Of a DNA stretch of 64,000 nt, positions 34,144 to 43,563 are shown in pieces. The position numbers and the translations under genes were made by a program. The number at the start of each line of letters is the position of its first letter. The stretch's first letter is position 1. The notes below the pieces were generated by a model, which was not told the DNA's origin, made no database searches, and saw only the letters and a list, made by a program, of their open reading frames with translations. Where the stretch lies: NCBI RefSeq assembly GCF_021462265.1, contig NZ_JAJONF010000020.1:108761-172760 (forward strand). Direction: 5' to 3'. Source of the stretch: Streptomyces shenzhenensis. Lineage in GTDB: Bacteria > Actinomycetota > Actinomycetes > Streptomycetales > Streptomycetaceae.

Positions 34144-35070
34144 AGGGGCCTCCTGTACGTCCGTGTGCATGACAAGCGGCATTTCCGACTATCCAGAGGA
34201 AACGGAAAGATGGTCATGACCACGTTATTTCCACCCCGGCAAATCGGGCAATAACCCTATAAGGTGACCGACCGCGCCGGACCGGGCGCATGGCCGCACG
34301 GGGACACAACAGGCGGTCGCCGACCAGAGTCACCAACACCACCGGAACAGCACGCCAGTTGACACACGCCCGGCACCTTTCGAACACCTGGGACGAACCA
34401 CGTCCGCACCACTCGCGGGCGTTCCTCTTCGAAAGAAAGACGCAATTACCGAACGAGCGCGACCGCTCTTTCTCGCGGCGCTCTTTTACTCCGGGCGTAC
34501 GCCGGCGCATTGAATTATCGGCCCTTGTTCTCGACCCCGTCATCCGCCCGAATCAGCGAAATCGGACTCTGCGAAACCCTGGGCGGCTCAGGGCGGCTCA
34601 CGGCGCTGAGGTGCGTCTCCATGGCCGTCATGCCCCCTGAGGAAGATGCCGGAGCGGGACGGCTGGATCCGCGGATGGGTACGGCGCGGCAGAGGTGGGG
34701 CGGCGCGCGGAAGCGGTGCCCATCGGCGAGCGGCTCCACGATTCCGATTTCGCCACCGCCTTTGACAGTCTTGGGAATCGTCTCGGCGACGTGGGGCTTT
34801 GGGCATTGGCGCCGAATGCCGCCGAAGAAGCGGCGCGGCTGTGGCGAGACTCGGCCGAGGCGGAACCGGATGCGCATACCGGTGGCCAAGAAGCATCGGC
34901 AAGGCCCCGAAGGTGCGCAGTGGCCCTCGGCTCCGTGCTACGCGACCATCCCGGTGCCGGAGCGAAGAGGTCGCACTCCGGCCTTCCCTCCAGTCCGACC
35001 AGTCGGTACGTTCGGAGCGCTCGGGCCGCAGCGTCGCGGTCCGGGTTTTCCGGCGTACGACGGAGGGCGC
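34144..35070. other. Long region without a gene, partly AT-richer
   Basis: About 900 bases between the divergent HAD and serine-hydrolase genes. The part at 34170-34260 and again 34400-34600 is clearly less GC-rich than its neighbours (for example TTATTTCC, CAATAACCCTATAAGG, GAATTATCGG). Around 34690-34900 an open plus-strand stretch (SDFATAFDSLGNRLG, WALAPNAAEEAARLW) looks protein-like but has no start; I cannot assign it. GTTATT and AATAAC near 34223 and 34249 form a 6-bp inverted repeat. Confidence 0.5.
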
Positions 35071-36243
35071 ATGTCCGAGCACGAACCACAGCCGCAGGTC
35101 CACGGCCACTGCGAACCGCGCTTCGCGGCCGTGCGGGAGGCGTTCGAGGAGAACTTCCGGGACCGGGGGGAACTGGGCGCGGCCGTCGCGGTGACGGTCG
35201 GCGGCGAGACCGTGGTGGACCTGTGGGGCGGCTGGGCGGATCCGGCGCGCAGCCGGCCGTGGGAGCGCGACACACTGGTCAACGTCTGGTCCACCACCAA
35301 GGGCCCGGTGGCCCTGTGCGCGCACATCCTGGCCGACCGGGGGCTGCTCGACCTCGACGCACCGGTGGCGGATCACTGGCCCGAGTTCGCGGCGGCGGGC
35401 AAGGAGCGGGTCCTGGTCCGCCATCTGCTCTCGCACCGGGCCGGGCTGTCCGGGCTGCGCGAGCCGCACTCGCTCCAGGACCTGTACGACTGGGAACTGA
35501 CGACCGCGCGACTGGCGGCGACCGAGCCCTGGTGGGAACCGGGGACCAGGTCCGGGTATCACGCGCTGACCTACGGCTTCCTGGTCGGCGAGGTGGTGCG
35601 ACGGGTGTCGGGGCTGCTGCCGGGGGCGTTCCTGGAGCGGGAGGTCACCGGGCCGCTGGGGATCGACTTCACCATCGGGCTGCCGGAGAAGGAAGCGGGC
35701 CGGGCGGCCGAGCTGACGCATCCGCGGGTCGTGTCGGACAGCGAACAGGCCGCGATCTTCAGCCAGATGGCGCCCGCCGCGGTCGCCGCCCTGGCCAACC
35801 CGGGCGTGGGCGCGAGCGCGGCGAACACGCCCGAGTGGCGGGCGGCCGAGATCCCGGCGGCCAACGGGCACGGCACGGCCCGGGCGGTCGCCGCGCTGTA
35901 CGGCGTGTTCGCGGGCCGGGGCGAGTACGGCGGCCTGCGGGTGCTGTCGCCCGAGGCGGCCGAGCGGGTGCGGGAGGGCCAGGGCAGCTGCCGTGACCTG
36001 GTGCTGGGGGCGGGTTTCGAGCACGAGACGGAGATCGGGCTGGGACTGTGGCTGAGCGGGCCGAACGGCTCGTACGGGCCGAACGCGCGCGCCGTCGGGC
36101 ACGATGGGTTCGGCGGCTCCTGCGGGCTGGCCGATCCGGAAGCGGGAGTCTCCCTCGGTTACGTCATGAACCGCATGGGACCGCGGATCGCGGACGACCC
36201 TCGCAAGACGGCCCTGGTCGAAGCCGTGTACGCGAGTCTGTGA
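35071..36243 (+). CDS. Serine hydrolase of the beta-lactamase-like (PF00144) family
   Basis: A 390-residue penicillin-binding-protein-like hydrolase or esterase. The S-x-x-K motif is WSTTKGP near residue 72; the Tyr motif is SGYHALTYG near 160; a C-terminal GHDGFGGSCG (in place of KTG) lies near 350. No signal peptide is present, so it is a cytoplasmic esterase or beta-lactamase homologue of the EstB type, not a cell-wall enzyme. ATG 35071 has CGGAGGG four bases upstream. It is an intact paralogue of the decayed gene at 25916-26415, sharing the DLWGG and RPWxRDT blocks. Confidence 0.93.
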   Translation: MSEHEPQPQVHGHCEPRFAAVREAFEENFRDRGELGAAVAVTVGGETVVDLWGGWADPARSRPWERDTLVNVWSTTKGPVALCAHILADRGLLDLDAPVADHWPEFAAAGKERVLVRHLLSHRAGLSGLREPHSLQDLYDWELTTARLAATEPWWEPGTRSGYHALTYGFLVGEVVRRVSGLLPGAFLEREVTGPLGIDFTIGLPEKEAGRAAELTHPRVVSDSEQAAIFSQMAPAAVAALANPGVGASAANTPEWRAAEIPAANGHGTARAVAALYGVFAGRGEYGGLRVLSPEAAERVREGQGSCRDLVLGAGFEHETEIGLGLWLSGPNGSYGPNARAVGHDGFGGSCGLADPEAGVSLGYVMNRMGPRIADDPRKTALVEAVYASL

Positions 36244-36287
36244 GGCCCGCACGGTTTCGGCGGAACCCGCCTGCCGCCCTTCCGGCC

Positions 36288-36536
36288 GGCCCTGGTGCAC
36301 CGCCACGTGTCCGCCTCCCCCGGCGGACACGCCCTGCGCACCGCCGTGACCTCGTTCTCGGCGGTGGCCCTGACCGAGGTCGCGGAACCGGGCCTCCCCT
36401 CGCCGACGCGGCCGCGGTCCGGGTGCCCCGCCGGGTGCACGGCCGGTACGCGCGCCCGCTGGAGATCGCCGGCCTGGTGGCGGACGTCCAGCGGGACGCG
36501 CCGGTCTACGAGTTCACGATGCCCGCGTCGGACTGA
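36288..36536 (+). pseudogene. C-terminal remnant of an unidentified gene
   Basis: Two plus-strand pieces in different frames have coding-like composition: VHRHVSASPGGHAL and VTSFSAVALTEVAEPG (to about 36395), then AAAVRVPRRVHGRY and LEIAGLVADVQRDAP up to TGA 36536. There is no start or ribosome site. The last 31 bases overlap the convergent methyltransferase gene. I cannot name the family. Confidence 0.4.
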
Positions 36537-37255
36537 CCCCGTCGGGCCACCACCAGCCGGGCGCGCGGACTGCCGTCGTCGCGGCGGCCGAACTCGGGCA
36601 GCGGGCGGAGGTCCACCGAGAACCCCGCCCGCTCCAGCTCGCCCAGCACGGAGCCGAGTCGCAGGGCCCGGTAGTACATGACGAACGGCGGCCGCCACAG
36701 GGCGTTGCGCACCCGCATCACGGCGTCGAAGCCCAGCAGCAGCCAGAATCCGGGGCTGGTGGGCCGCGGCGGCGCGAGCACCGGGAAGGCGAAGGTGCCG
36801 CCCGGCCGCAGCACCGCGTACACCTGGCCGAAGAGGCCGGGCAGTTCCCGGGGCAGGAAGTGTCCGAACGCCCCGAAGCTGACGACCAGGTCGAAGGCGG
36901 ACCCGAACGGCAGGGCCCGGGCGTCGCCGCGCACATACGCGACGTCCGGGCCCCCGGACGGGGCCTGGCGGCGGGCGACCTCCAGCATGCCGGCGCTGAA
37001 GTCGACCCCGGTGACCCTGTGCCGGCACACCTGGGCCAGCACCTCGGTGCCGGCGCCGGTCCCGCAGCACAGGTCGAGCCCGTCCGCGAAGGGGCCGAGC
37101 GGGGTGAGCGCCTTCGCTACCGCCTCGAGGATCGAGTCCGGGGTCCGGAAGGGGGTGTGGTCGAACTTCGGGGCCAGCAGGTCGTAGCCGCGTTCGACCG
37201 AGGACAGCGCCTGGACGGCGAGTTCACGCAGGCTCGGGCCTTCGGGGCTGAACAT
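36506..37255 (-). CDS. Class I SAM-dependent methyltransferase
   Basis: A 249-residue methyltransferase. The SAM-binding motif I is LDLCCGTGAGTEV near residue 62, followed by VTGVDFSAGMLEVAR near 81, GDARALPFG near 110 and VLRPGGTFAFPV near 147. This is the methyltransferase-11/25 type acting on small molecules such as quinones or lipids. ATG 37255 begins MFSPEGPSL. It stands alone on the minus strand; the substrate is unknown. Confidence 0.9.
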   Translation of the reverse strand: MFSPEGPSLRELAVQALSSVERGYDLLAPKFDHTPFRTPDSILEAVAKALTPLGPFADGLDLCCGTGAGTEVLAQVCRHRVTGVDFSAGMLEVARRQAPSGGPDVAYVRGDARALPFGSAFDLVVSFGAFGHFLPRELPGLFGQVYAVLRPGGTFAFPVLAPPRPTSPGFWLLLGFDAVMRVRNALWRPPFVMYYRALRLGSVLGELERAGFSVDLRPLPEFGRRDDGSPRARLVVARRGQSDAGIVNS

Positions 37256-37375
37256 CCGGCCAGCTTACGGGAGCTCGTGCCGCCGGACACGGCCGAGAGC
37301 GCGGCCCCTGGCGGGGGGCCGTGCCCCCGGTCGTGTCGCACGTGGCCGCCGGGTGTCAGCGCACGGCGCCGGACG

Positions 37376-39283
37376 TCACGCCACGGTGAGGGTGAGGGCG
37401 CCCGTGTAGGTGGAGCCGGCGGTGATCGCGGTCTCGGTGCCGTCGACCGTCAGCTTCACGGTCCTGCCGCGCGGTGCCCGCACGGCCGCGTCGGTCGCGA
37501 GGGTGAGGCTGGTCAGGTGCGAGGTCCCGGTGACCGTCCAGGTCGAGCCGCTGCTCAGCTCGACCACCACGCCGTTGTTGACGGCGGCCTGCACGGTGTT
37601 GGTGACGATGCCCAGCTCGTAGAAGGCGGACGAGTCGATCGAGGAGACCCGGTGCTTGGCCCTGGTCGCCGAGATGACGCCCTCGACGCCGGCGTCCTCG
37701 AAGGTGAGGACCATGTTCTTGCCGCTCCGCATGCCGTTGTAGAAGTCGCCCTTCAGCCGGATGGAGCTGAAGGTGGCGGCGCCGTCGGTGGGGTGGGCGG
37801 CGGTGACGTCGAAGGAGGAGTCCTTCGTGGGGTCGGTGGTCGGCTCGGTGTAGACGCCGACATTCATCATCTTGCCGTTGACGTTGACCGGACCCGGGTC
37901 GTCCAGCTCGATCATCTGCAGGATGACGCCGTCCCGCGGGTTGAGCCTGGCGCCCTTGGACCCGTCGACCGAGATGGCGGTCTGCTGGCCCTTGTTGAGG
38001 AAGGTGGCCCGCTCCGAGTTGATCACAGTGCCGCCGTCCAGGGTGAGGCGACCGGCACCGAAGAACATGTAGCCGAAGCGGCCGGAGCCGACCACCGTGC
38101 TGCGCTCCGGGATGCCCCGCAACTCCGCGTTGGACAGGCCGAGTTCCAGCTCGGTGTTGAGCGCGGCGACCGCCTCGCGGGTGCTGTCGCCGTAGTGCAC
38201 GACGGCGGCGGGACCGGCGATGATCGTCGCGTAGGAGCCGACGTCGAAGCGGCATCCGAGCACGCGGACGGTGGCGTCGCCGATGGCGTAGGTGCCGTAG
38301 CCGTAGTCGCCGGTGTTGCCGACATGGCTGTTGATCGCGGTCAGCTTCAGCCCGCTGCCGCCCTCCACCGACAGCGCGCCCCAGGTCTCCGAGAACACCG
38401 TCGAGTTGAGGTAGGTGGCGACGCTGTTCTCGCCGATCAGGTTGGTGGCGCGGACGTTGCCGTCCAGGCCCAGCATCCAGGGCACCGACTCCATGTAGGG
38501 GGTCTCGACGGTGGCCTGGTAGCCGGCGGGCAGGACGCCGTTGCGGGCGCGCAGGAAGGAGTCCTTGACCAGGACGTTGGCACCGCCGTCGGCGATGACG
38601 GTGGTGCGGACCACGCCCTTGTTGCTGATCCGGGCGCCGTCCACGACCAGCCTGGTCGCCGAGCCGTCGCCGACCACGGCCGCGCCGTACCCGGCGAAGT
38701 CCGAACGGCCGTTGCCGTCGAGGGTGATGGTGGGGTTCTGGAGGGTGTAGCTGCCGCTCTCGACGTACACGCCGTTGAAGCACTCGCCGGTGGAGGAGAT
38801 CGACACGTTGCGGGCGGCGAGGTAGGTGACCTTGCCGCCGCGTACGGCGGACAGCACGGACTTCGCCGGGTCGACGCCGTCGGAGCCGACGTACAGGGCC
38901 TGGCGGAAGGGGAAGGTCAGCGTCTGGTAGGTGACGTCGTTGGACTCGGCGACCGTGAGGACGACGTCACCGCGGTAGGTGCCGGCCTGGACGAGGGTCG
39001 CGGTGCCGCCGGTCGCGGTGAGCAACTGGCCGGTTTCCACGCCGTCGACGGTGAGGCTGATGTCGTACCCGTCCGGGGCGACGATCTTGCCGCCGTCGCC
39101 GATGGTCAACTGGCTCAGCCGGGTGGTCTCGGCGAGTTCACGAGTCTCCCCGGCGGCGACGGAGATCGTCCCGCCCGACGTCTTCGGCGCGGCGGTGGCG
39201 GTGTCGGCGGCGACCGGAACGAGCACGGCCGCCGCGGTGGCGGATCCGGCGATCAGGAACGAGCGTCGGGATGTCAGCGTCAT
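37376..39283 (-). CDS. Tat-exported right-handed beta-helix protein
   Basis: A 635-residue secreted protein. The N terminus has a twin-arginine signal (TSRRSFLIAGSATAAAVLV) and an ATAAP-like cleavage region. The mature part is a long series of short beta-strand repeats rich in Gly, Asn, Thr and Val (GSYTLQNPTITLDG, VRVLGCRFDVGSY, GRLTLDGGTVINS), the pattern of right-handed parallel beta-helices of the pectate-lyase/polysaccharide-lyase type. N- and C-terminal parts share a LTLATDAAVRAPRGR/LTIGDGGKIVAPDGY-like strand set. I see no assured catalytic site, so lyase, hydrolase or adhesin roles remain open. ATG 39283 has GGAAAGG six bases upstream. Confidence 0.88.
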   Translation of the reverse strand: MTLTSRRSFLIAGSATAAAVLVPVAADTATAAPKTSGGTISVAAGETRELAETTRLSQLTIGDGGKIVAPDGYDISLTVDGVETGQLLTATGGTATLVQAGTYRGDVVLTVAESNDVTYQTLTFPFRQALYVGSDGVDPAKSVLSAVRGGKVTYLAARNVSISSTGECFNGVYVESGSYTLQNPTITLDGNGRSDFAGYGAAVVGDGSATRLVVDGARISNKGVVRTTVIADGGANVLVKDSFLRARNGVLPAGYQATVETPYMESVPWMLGLDGNVRATNLIGENSVATYLNSTVFSETWGALSVEGGSGLKLTAINSHVGNTGDYGYGTYAIGDATVRVLGCRFDVGSYATIIAGPAAVVHYGDSTREAVAALNTELELGLSNAELRGIPERSTVVGSGRFGYMFFGAGRLTLDGGTVINSERATFLNKGQQTAISVDGSKGARLNPRDGVILQMIELDDPGPVNVNGKMMNVGVYTEPTTDPTKDSSFDVTAAHPTDGAATFSSIRLKGDFYNGMRSGKNMVLTFEDAGVEGVISATRAKHRVSSIDSSAFYELGIVTNTVQAAVNNGVVVELSSGSTWTVTGTSHLTSLTLATDAAVRAPRGRTVKLTVDGTETAITAGSTYTGALTLTVA

Positions 39284-39576
39284 TGAAGGCCTTTCCACGG
39301 GTGGGGTGCGCCGTCACACAGGGTCACGAGTCGTTCGTCGGAACCAAGGCGACCAAGGCACCTGGGGTGTGCGGATGGCAGTGAATCAGCCCCGGGAAAA
39401 CCGGGACAGGCAGCGCACACACGCATCCCGGAACCCGATGCCTTCGATCGGGCGGCCCGCTTCATGGCGCTCACACAGAGTGGTCACAGGCCTCTGTGCG
39501 GCACGCACGACGGCGAGGCGGACGGCCCGCTCGCCGTCCACCTCGCCGTCCACCACACCGTGTCCCCGCGGGTGAC
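39284..39576. other. Intergenic stretch with an inverted repeat
   Basis: About 290 bases between the beta-helix gene (which reads away) and the SDR stop. CACAGAG (39474-39480) and CTCTGTG (39492-39498) form a perfect 7-bp inverted repeat that may end the SDR transcript. The beta-helix promoter should lie nearer 39300-39400. No gene is supported. Confidence 0.45.
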
Positions 39577-40338
39577 CTACGCCGGTGCGATCATCCCCGC
39601 CGACAGGTCGATGTCCGCCCCGCACAGTCCGGGCATCGCCAGCATGGCGACGAGTGCCCGCGCGACCTCGTCCTCCTCGACCAGCCGGCCGAGCGCGGCC
39701 CGGGAGGCGAACTCGCGTTCCGCCTCCTCGACGGTGCAGCCGGTGAGTTCGGCGGTGAGCCGGAAGTTGCGGTCCATGCGGGGTCCCCGGACCGGGCCCG
39801 GGGAGAGGGAGTTGACCGCGACCCCGTGCGGGCCGGCCTCGCCCGCCAGGGTCCGGGTGAGGCCGATCACCGCCATCTTGGAGGCGGTGTACGGCGTGCG
39901 GTTGAGCAGCGGGCGTTTGCCGCTGACCGAGGCGACGTTGACGATGTCGCCCCGTCCGGCGGCGAGCATGGGCGGCAGGAAGGCCCGGCACATGAGATAG
40001 ACGCCGCGTACGTTGGCGGCGAACACGTCCTCCCACTCGTCGGGTTCGATGTCGACGAGGGGGCGCACCGGCCCCGCGACGCCGGCGTTGTTGACGAGCA
40101 ACGACACGTCCTCGTCGGCGAGCCCGGCGGCCAGTGCGTGCACGGCGGCGGGCTCGGAGACGTCGCAGACCGCCGGGCGGGCGGCTTCGCCGACCTCGGC
40201 CGCCGCCCGCGCGAGGGCCTGCTCGTTCCGCCCGACGAGGATCACCCGGGCGCCGGCCTCGGCGAGCGCCAGCCCGAAGGCCCGGCCGAGCGGCCCTCCT
40301 CCGCCGGTGACCAGGGCCGTACGGCCGTCCAGGTTCAC
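39577..40338 (-). CDS. Short-chain dehydrogenase/reductase in catabolic operon
   Basis: About 253 residues. Classical SDR motifs: TGGGGPLG near residue 9, NNAG near 85, the serine in NVASVSG near 137 and YTASKMA near 150. An Arg after the second strand (VGRNEQ) suggests NADP(H). It is the last gene of the leftward catabolic operon. GTG 40338 overlaps the stop of the HisD-like gene as GTGA; GTG 40350 upstream in frame is an alternative with AGGTGA before it. The substrate is probably an alcohol or ketone produced in the aromatic pathway. Confidence 0.91.
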   Translation of the reverse strand: MNLDGRTALVTGGGGPLGRAFGLALAEAGARVILVGRNEQALARAAAEVGEAARPAVCDVSEPAAVHALAAGLADEDVSLLVNNAGVAGPVRPLVDIEPDEWEDVFAANVRGVYLMCRAFLPPMLAAGRGDIVNVASVSGKRPLLNRTPYTASKMAVIGLTRTLAGEAGPHGVAVNSLSPGPVRGPRMDRNFRLTAELTGCTVEEAEREFASRAALGRLVEEDEVARALVAMLAMPGLCGADIDLSAGMIAPA

Positions 40339-41636
40339 GCCTCGTTCCACGGCAGCGCGTCACCTGCGGCCTTCGCGGCCCGTACGTCACCCGACCGGGC
40401 GTGGCCCTCGAACAGCTCGACGCGGGAGGCGCGCCCGCACAGCCGCCCGAGCAGGGCCTGCGAGGCGGTGTCGGTGACCTCCTGGTAGGTCACCGTCTTG
40501 AGGTACTTCCCGACCCACAGGCCACCGGTGTAGCGGGCGGCACCACGTGTGGGCAGCACATGGTTGGTGCCGATGACCTTGTCGCCGAACGACACGCAGG
40601 TGCCCGCGCCGAGGAACAGGGCGCCGTACTGGGTCATCCGTTCCAGCGCGAGGCGCGGCTCGGCGGTGAGCACCTCGACGTGTTCGAAGGCGAACGTGTC
40701 GGCGAGTTCGTACAGTTCGTCGACCGAGCCGACGACGTGCACCTGGCCGTGGTTGCGCCAGGCGGGCTCGGCGTAGTCGCGGGTGGGCATGGCGGGGAGG
40801 ATGCGCTCGACCTCGGCGACGGTCTTCTCGGCGATCTCGCGGGAGGTGGTGATGAGGACCGCCGGGGAGTCCGGGCCGTGCTCGGCCTGGGAGAGCAGGT
40901 CGACCGCGCAGACGAACGGGTCGGCCTGGCCGTCGGCGAGGACCAGGATCTCGGTCGGTCCGGCGAACAGGTCGATGCCGATCTCGCCGAACAGCTGGCG
41001 CTTGGCCTCGGCGACATAGGCGTTGCCGGGGCCCGCGATCAGGTTGACCGGCTCCATGGTGCCGGTGCCCACCGCCATCGCGGCCACTGCCTGGACGCCG
41101 CCGAGCAGCCAGATCTCGTCGGCGCCGGCGAGGTGCATGGCGGCGACGGTGGCGGCGGGGATCTCGCCGCGGATGGGAGGGGTGCAGGCGACCACGCGGG
41201 GCACGCCCGCGACCTTGGCGGTGACGATGGTCATGTGGGCGGAGGCGGTGAGGGGGTAGCGGCCGCCCGGGATGTAGGCGCCGGCCGCCTGCACCGGGAG
41301 GTGCTTCTGGCCGAGCCGTACGCCCGGCAGCGTCTCCACCTCGAACTCGCCCATCGAGTCCAGCTGGTGGCGGGCGAAGGTGCGGACCTGCTCCTGGACG
41401 AACGTGATGTCGTCGATGACCTGCCGGGGCACCGAGGCGACGATCTCCTCGACCTCCTCGTCGCTCAGCCGGAAGGAGTCGGGGCTCCACTTGTCGAACT
41501 TCTCGGAGTACTCGCGGACGGCCGCGTCACCCCGCTCACGGATGTCCGCGATGACTTCGGCGACCGTCCGGCGCACCTGGTCGAGGGAGGCGGCCACCTC
41601 GGACCTGGGTACGGCGTGCTTCAGGATCTCTGCCAC
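40335..41636 (-). CDS. Histidinol-dehydrogenase-like NAD-dependent dehydrogenase
   Basis: A 433-residue member of the HisD family. Zinc and active-site residues of HisD are seen: LLSQAEHGPDS near 257, FEHVEVLTAEP near 325 and TNHVLPTRG near 365. GPGNAYVAEAK near 206 is also typical. Its operon contains ring-cleavage-type genes and no histidine genes, so it likely oxidises another primary alcohol in two steps to a carboxylate, as do the HisD-like enzymes of sulfonate and aromatic catabolism. GTG 41636 begins MAEILKHAV; AAAGG lies about eight bases upstream. It couples to the SDR gene by a 4-nt overlap. Confidence 0.9.
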   Translation of the reverse strand: MAEILKHAVPRSEVAASLDQVRRTVAEVIADIRERGDAAVREYSEKFDKWSPDSFRLSDEEVEEIVASVPRQVIDDITFVQEQVRTFARHQLDSMGEFEVETLPGVRLGQKHLPVQAAGAYIPGGRYPLTASAHMTIVTAKVAGVPRVVACTPPIRGEIPAATVAAMHLAGADEIWLLGGVQAVAAMAVGTGTMEPVNLIAGPGNAYVAEAKRQLFGEIGIDLFAGPTEILVLADGQADPFVCAVDLLSQAEHGPDSPAVLITTSREIAEKTVAEVERILPAMPTRDYAEPAWRNHGQVHVVGSVDELYELADTFAFEHVEVLTAEPRLALERMTQYGALFLGAGTCVSFGDKVIGTNHVLPTRGAARYTGGLWVGKYLKTVTYQEVTDTASQALLGRLCGRASRVELFEGHARSGDVRAAKAAGDALPWNEA

Positions 41637-41665
41637 GACTGCGGCCTTTCTGAGGAGGATGGGGG

Positions 41666-42601
41666 TCAGACCGGGGGCGCTTCGAAGAGCACGTCGGGAT
41701 CGTTGAACTGCTCCTTGGCGACCGACTCGCTCATCGGGTCGGCGGTGCCCCACTGGTCCTGGGTGATCGGGTCGTCCACGTCGTGCCGGCCGGGGTGCCA
41801 CAGGTCCTCTTCGAGGACGGCGAGTTCGGTGGTGTACTCGACCGTGTTGCCATGCGGGTCGTGGAAGTAGGAGAAGGTGTTGTCGCCCGCCAGGTGGCGC
41901 CCCGGGCCCCAGGTGAGCCGGGTTCCGGCGCGCAGGGCGCGGCCGGTGCCGCGCATGTACTCCTCCACCCCACGCATCTCGAACGAGGCGTGGTGCAGCG
42001 ACACATGGGGCCCGCGCGCGATGGCGAAGGAGTGATGCAGCGGACTGCACCGCAGGAAGTACATGAGGTCACCCATGTGTGTGGAGTACAGGGTGTCGGT
42101 GAGCCGGAAGCCCAGGTGGCGGACGTAGAAGTCGCGCAGTCCCTGCGGGTCCTGGGAGTTGACCACACAGTGCGAGAGCCGCACGGGGACGGCCTCGCGT
42201 TCCTCGATCTTGCGGTGGGTGCGGGTGGCCACGTCGGCCGAGACCTCCACCACCCGCCCGTCGGGGTCGAAGAAGCGCAGCCCGTACCCGCCGCCGGGGG
42301 TGTCCAGCGCCCGCGGCTCGTGGATGATCTGCACCCCCGCCCGCCCCAGCCGCGCCGCCAGTTCGTCCACCGCCGCCGGTGACACCGCGCCGAAGGCGAC
42401 CAGGTCCATCCGCTTGCGCTCGTCCTCACGGATGCGCACGATGTACTGCTCGGGGCTGCCCTCGGCGGCGAAGAACGCGATGCCGCTGTCGTTCGCGACC
42501 TCGGTCAGGCCCCAGGTGGTGCCGTAGAAGGCACGCTGGGTGGCGAAGTCAGGTACGGCCAGGTCGACGTGGCGCAGATGGGTGATGGGCTGGAAGCTCA
42601 T
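41666..42601 (-). CDS. Extradiol-dioxygenase-type VOC protein (catechol 2,3-dioxygenase-like)
   Basis: A 311-residue protein with two VOC modules. Likely iron ligands are the first His of HLRHVDLAV near residue 9-12, the His of SPLHHSFAI near 205, and the Glu of GNTVEYTTE near 262; SYFHDPHGN precedes the last. This is the type I extradiol dioxygenase pattern, which cleaves catechols next to the hydroxyls using Fe(II) and oxygen. ATG 42601 overlaps the stop of the FAH gene (ATGA). It follows a FAH hydrolase that would act on its product, which supports a meta-cleavage role. Confidence 0.9.
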   Translation of the reverse strand: MSFQPITHLRHVDLAVPDFATQRAFYGTTWGLTEVANDSGIAFFAAEGSPEQYIVRIREDERKRMDLVAFGAVSPAAVDELAARLGRAGVQIIHEPRALDTPGGGYGLRFFDPDGRVVEVSADVATRTHRKIEEREAVPVRLSHCVVNSQDPQGLRDFYVRHLGFRLTDTLYSTHMGDLMYFLRCSPLHHSFAIARGPHVSLHHASFEMRGVEEYMRGTGRALRAGTRLTWGPGRHLAGDNTFSYFHDPHGNTVEYTTELAVLEEDLWHPGRHDVDDPITQDQWGTADPMSESVAKEQFNDPDVLFEAPPV

Positions 42602-43563
42602 GCGTGGCTCCTGACGGTGTTGCGCTGGTGGCCGAGGCCGGTGATCTCCGCGTCGATCACGTCTCCGGGCTGCAGGAAGACCCCCCAGTGCGCGCCGTTG
42701 CCGGCCGGGGAGCCGGTCAGCAGCAGGTCGCCGGGGCGCAGGGTGGTGGTCGTGGAGGCGTAGGCGATCAGCCGGGGAATGTCGAAGATCATGTCCTTGG
42801 TGGACTCGTCCTGCCGGACCACCCCGTTGTGCCGCAGCGTGATCCGCAGGTCCCCCGGATCGCCGACGAACCGGGCCGGGACCAGGAACGGCCCGGTCGG
42901 CAGGAAGGTGTCGGCGTTCTTGGCGGTGAACCAGTCCGTGCCGATGGCCTTCAGGTCCGGCCGGTACAGCCGGTCCCGGGTGGTGAGGTCGTTGCTGATC
43001 GTGTACCCGGCGACGTACGACATCGCCTCCGCGGCGGGGATGTTCTTCCCCGGCCTGCCGATGACCAGGGCGAGTTCGAGCTCCCAGTCGTGCTGCTCGC
43101 CGAGCGCGGGCAGCACGATGTCGTCGTACGGCCCGCACAGCGCGCGCGGTGAGCCGAGGAAGATGTACGGGACGCCGTCGCGGATCCGCTCGTCCATCAT
43201 CTTCTCGGCGTCGGCGCGGGCCTCGGCAGGGGTGGCGCCGTGCACGCTCTGCTTCTCGGCGGCGACCAGATCGACCACGTGCTTGCGGTAGTTGGCGCCG
43301 CTCTGCAGGATCTGGCCGGGTTCGATCGGCGTCAGGACCCGCAGGTCCGCCAGGTCGTGCCAGGCGCCGTCGCCGGCCGCGGCCAGTTCGTGCAGCCGGG
43401 GCAGCCAGGTGTCCCAGTTCTCGACCAGCGCGCGTACCGAGGCCACCTGACCGGAGAGGTCACGGACCCGGGCGCCGGCGACCAGGCCGGGGAAGGCGGC
43501 CGCGCCGCCCTGGAAGGTGCCGAGCGCGAAGGGTCCGGCGTGGAAGGGGGAAGGTTCGGGCAC
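42598..43563 (-). CDS. Fumarylacetoacetate hydrolase-family protein
   Basis: A 321-residue FAH-fold enzyme. Metal ligands are in WELELALVIGRPG near residue 150 (E-x-E) and the Asp of TISNDLTTRDR near 190; SGANYRKHV near 93 and GTDWFTAKNAD near 205 are family blocks. The family covers hydrolysis, decarboxylation or hydration of 2-oxo-dienoate products of ring cleavage. GTG 43563 has GAGGAGA eight bases upstream. It is the first gene of the leftward operon and overlaps the VOC gene by four bases. Confidence 0.93.
   Translation of the reverse strand: MPEPSPFHAGPFALGTFQGGAAAFPGLVAGARVRDLSGQVASVRALVENWDTWLPRLHELAAAGDGAWHDLADLRVLTPIEPGQILQSGANYRKHVVDLVAAEKQSVHGATPAEARADAEKMMDERIRDGVPYIFLGSPRALCGPYDDIVLPALGEQHDWELELALVIGRPGKNIPAAEAMSYVAGYTISNDLTTRDRLYRPDLKAIGTDWFTAKNADTFLPTGPFLVPARFVGDPGDLRITLRHNGVVRQDESTKDMIFDIPRLIAYASTTTTLRPGDLLLTGSPAGNGAHWGVFLQPGDVIDAEITGLGHQRNTVRSHA

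Noticed and set aside
37376..39283. Pectate lyase call for the beta-helix protein
   Set aside because: The fold pattern is clear but no calcium-binding or catalytic Arg/Lys motif could be assigned, so a specific enzyme name is not supported.
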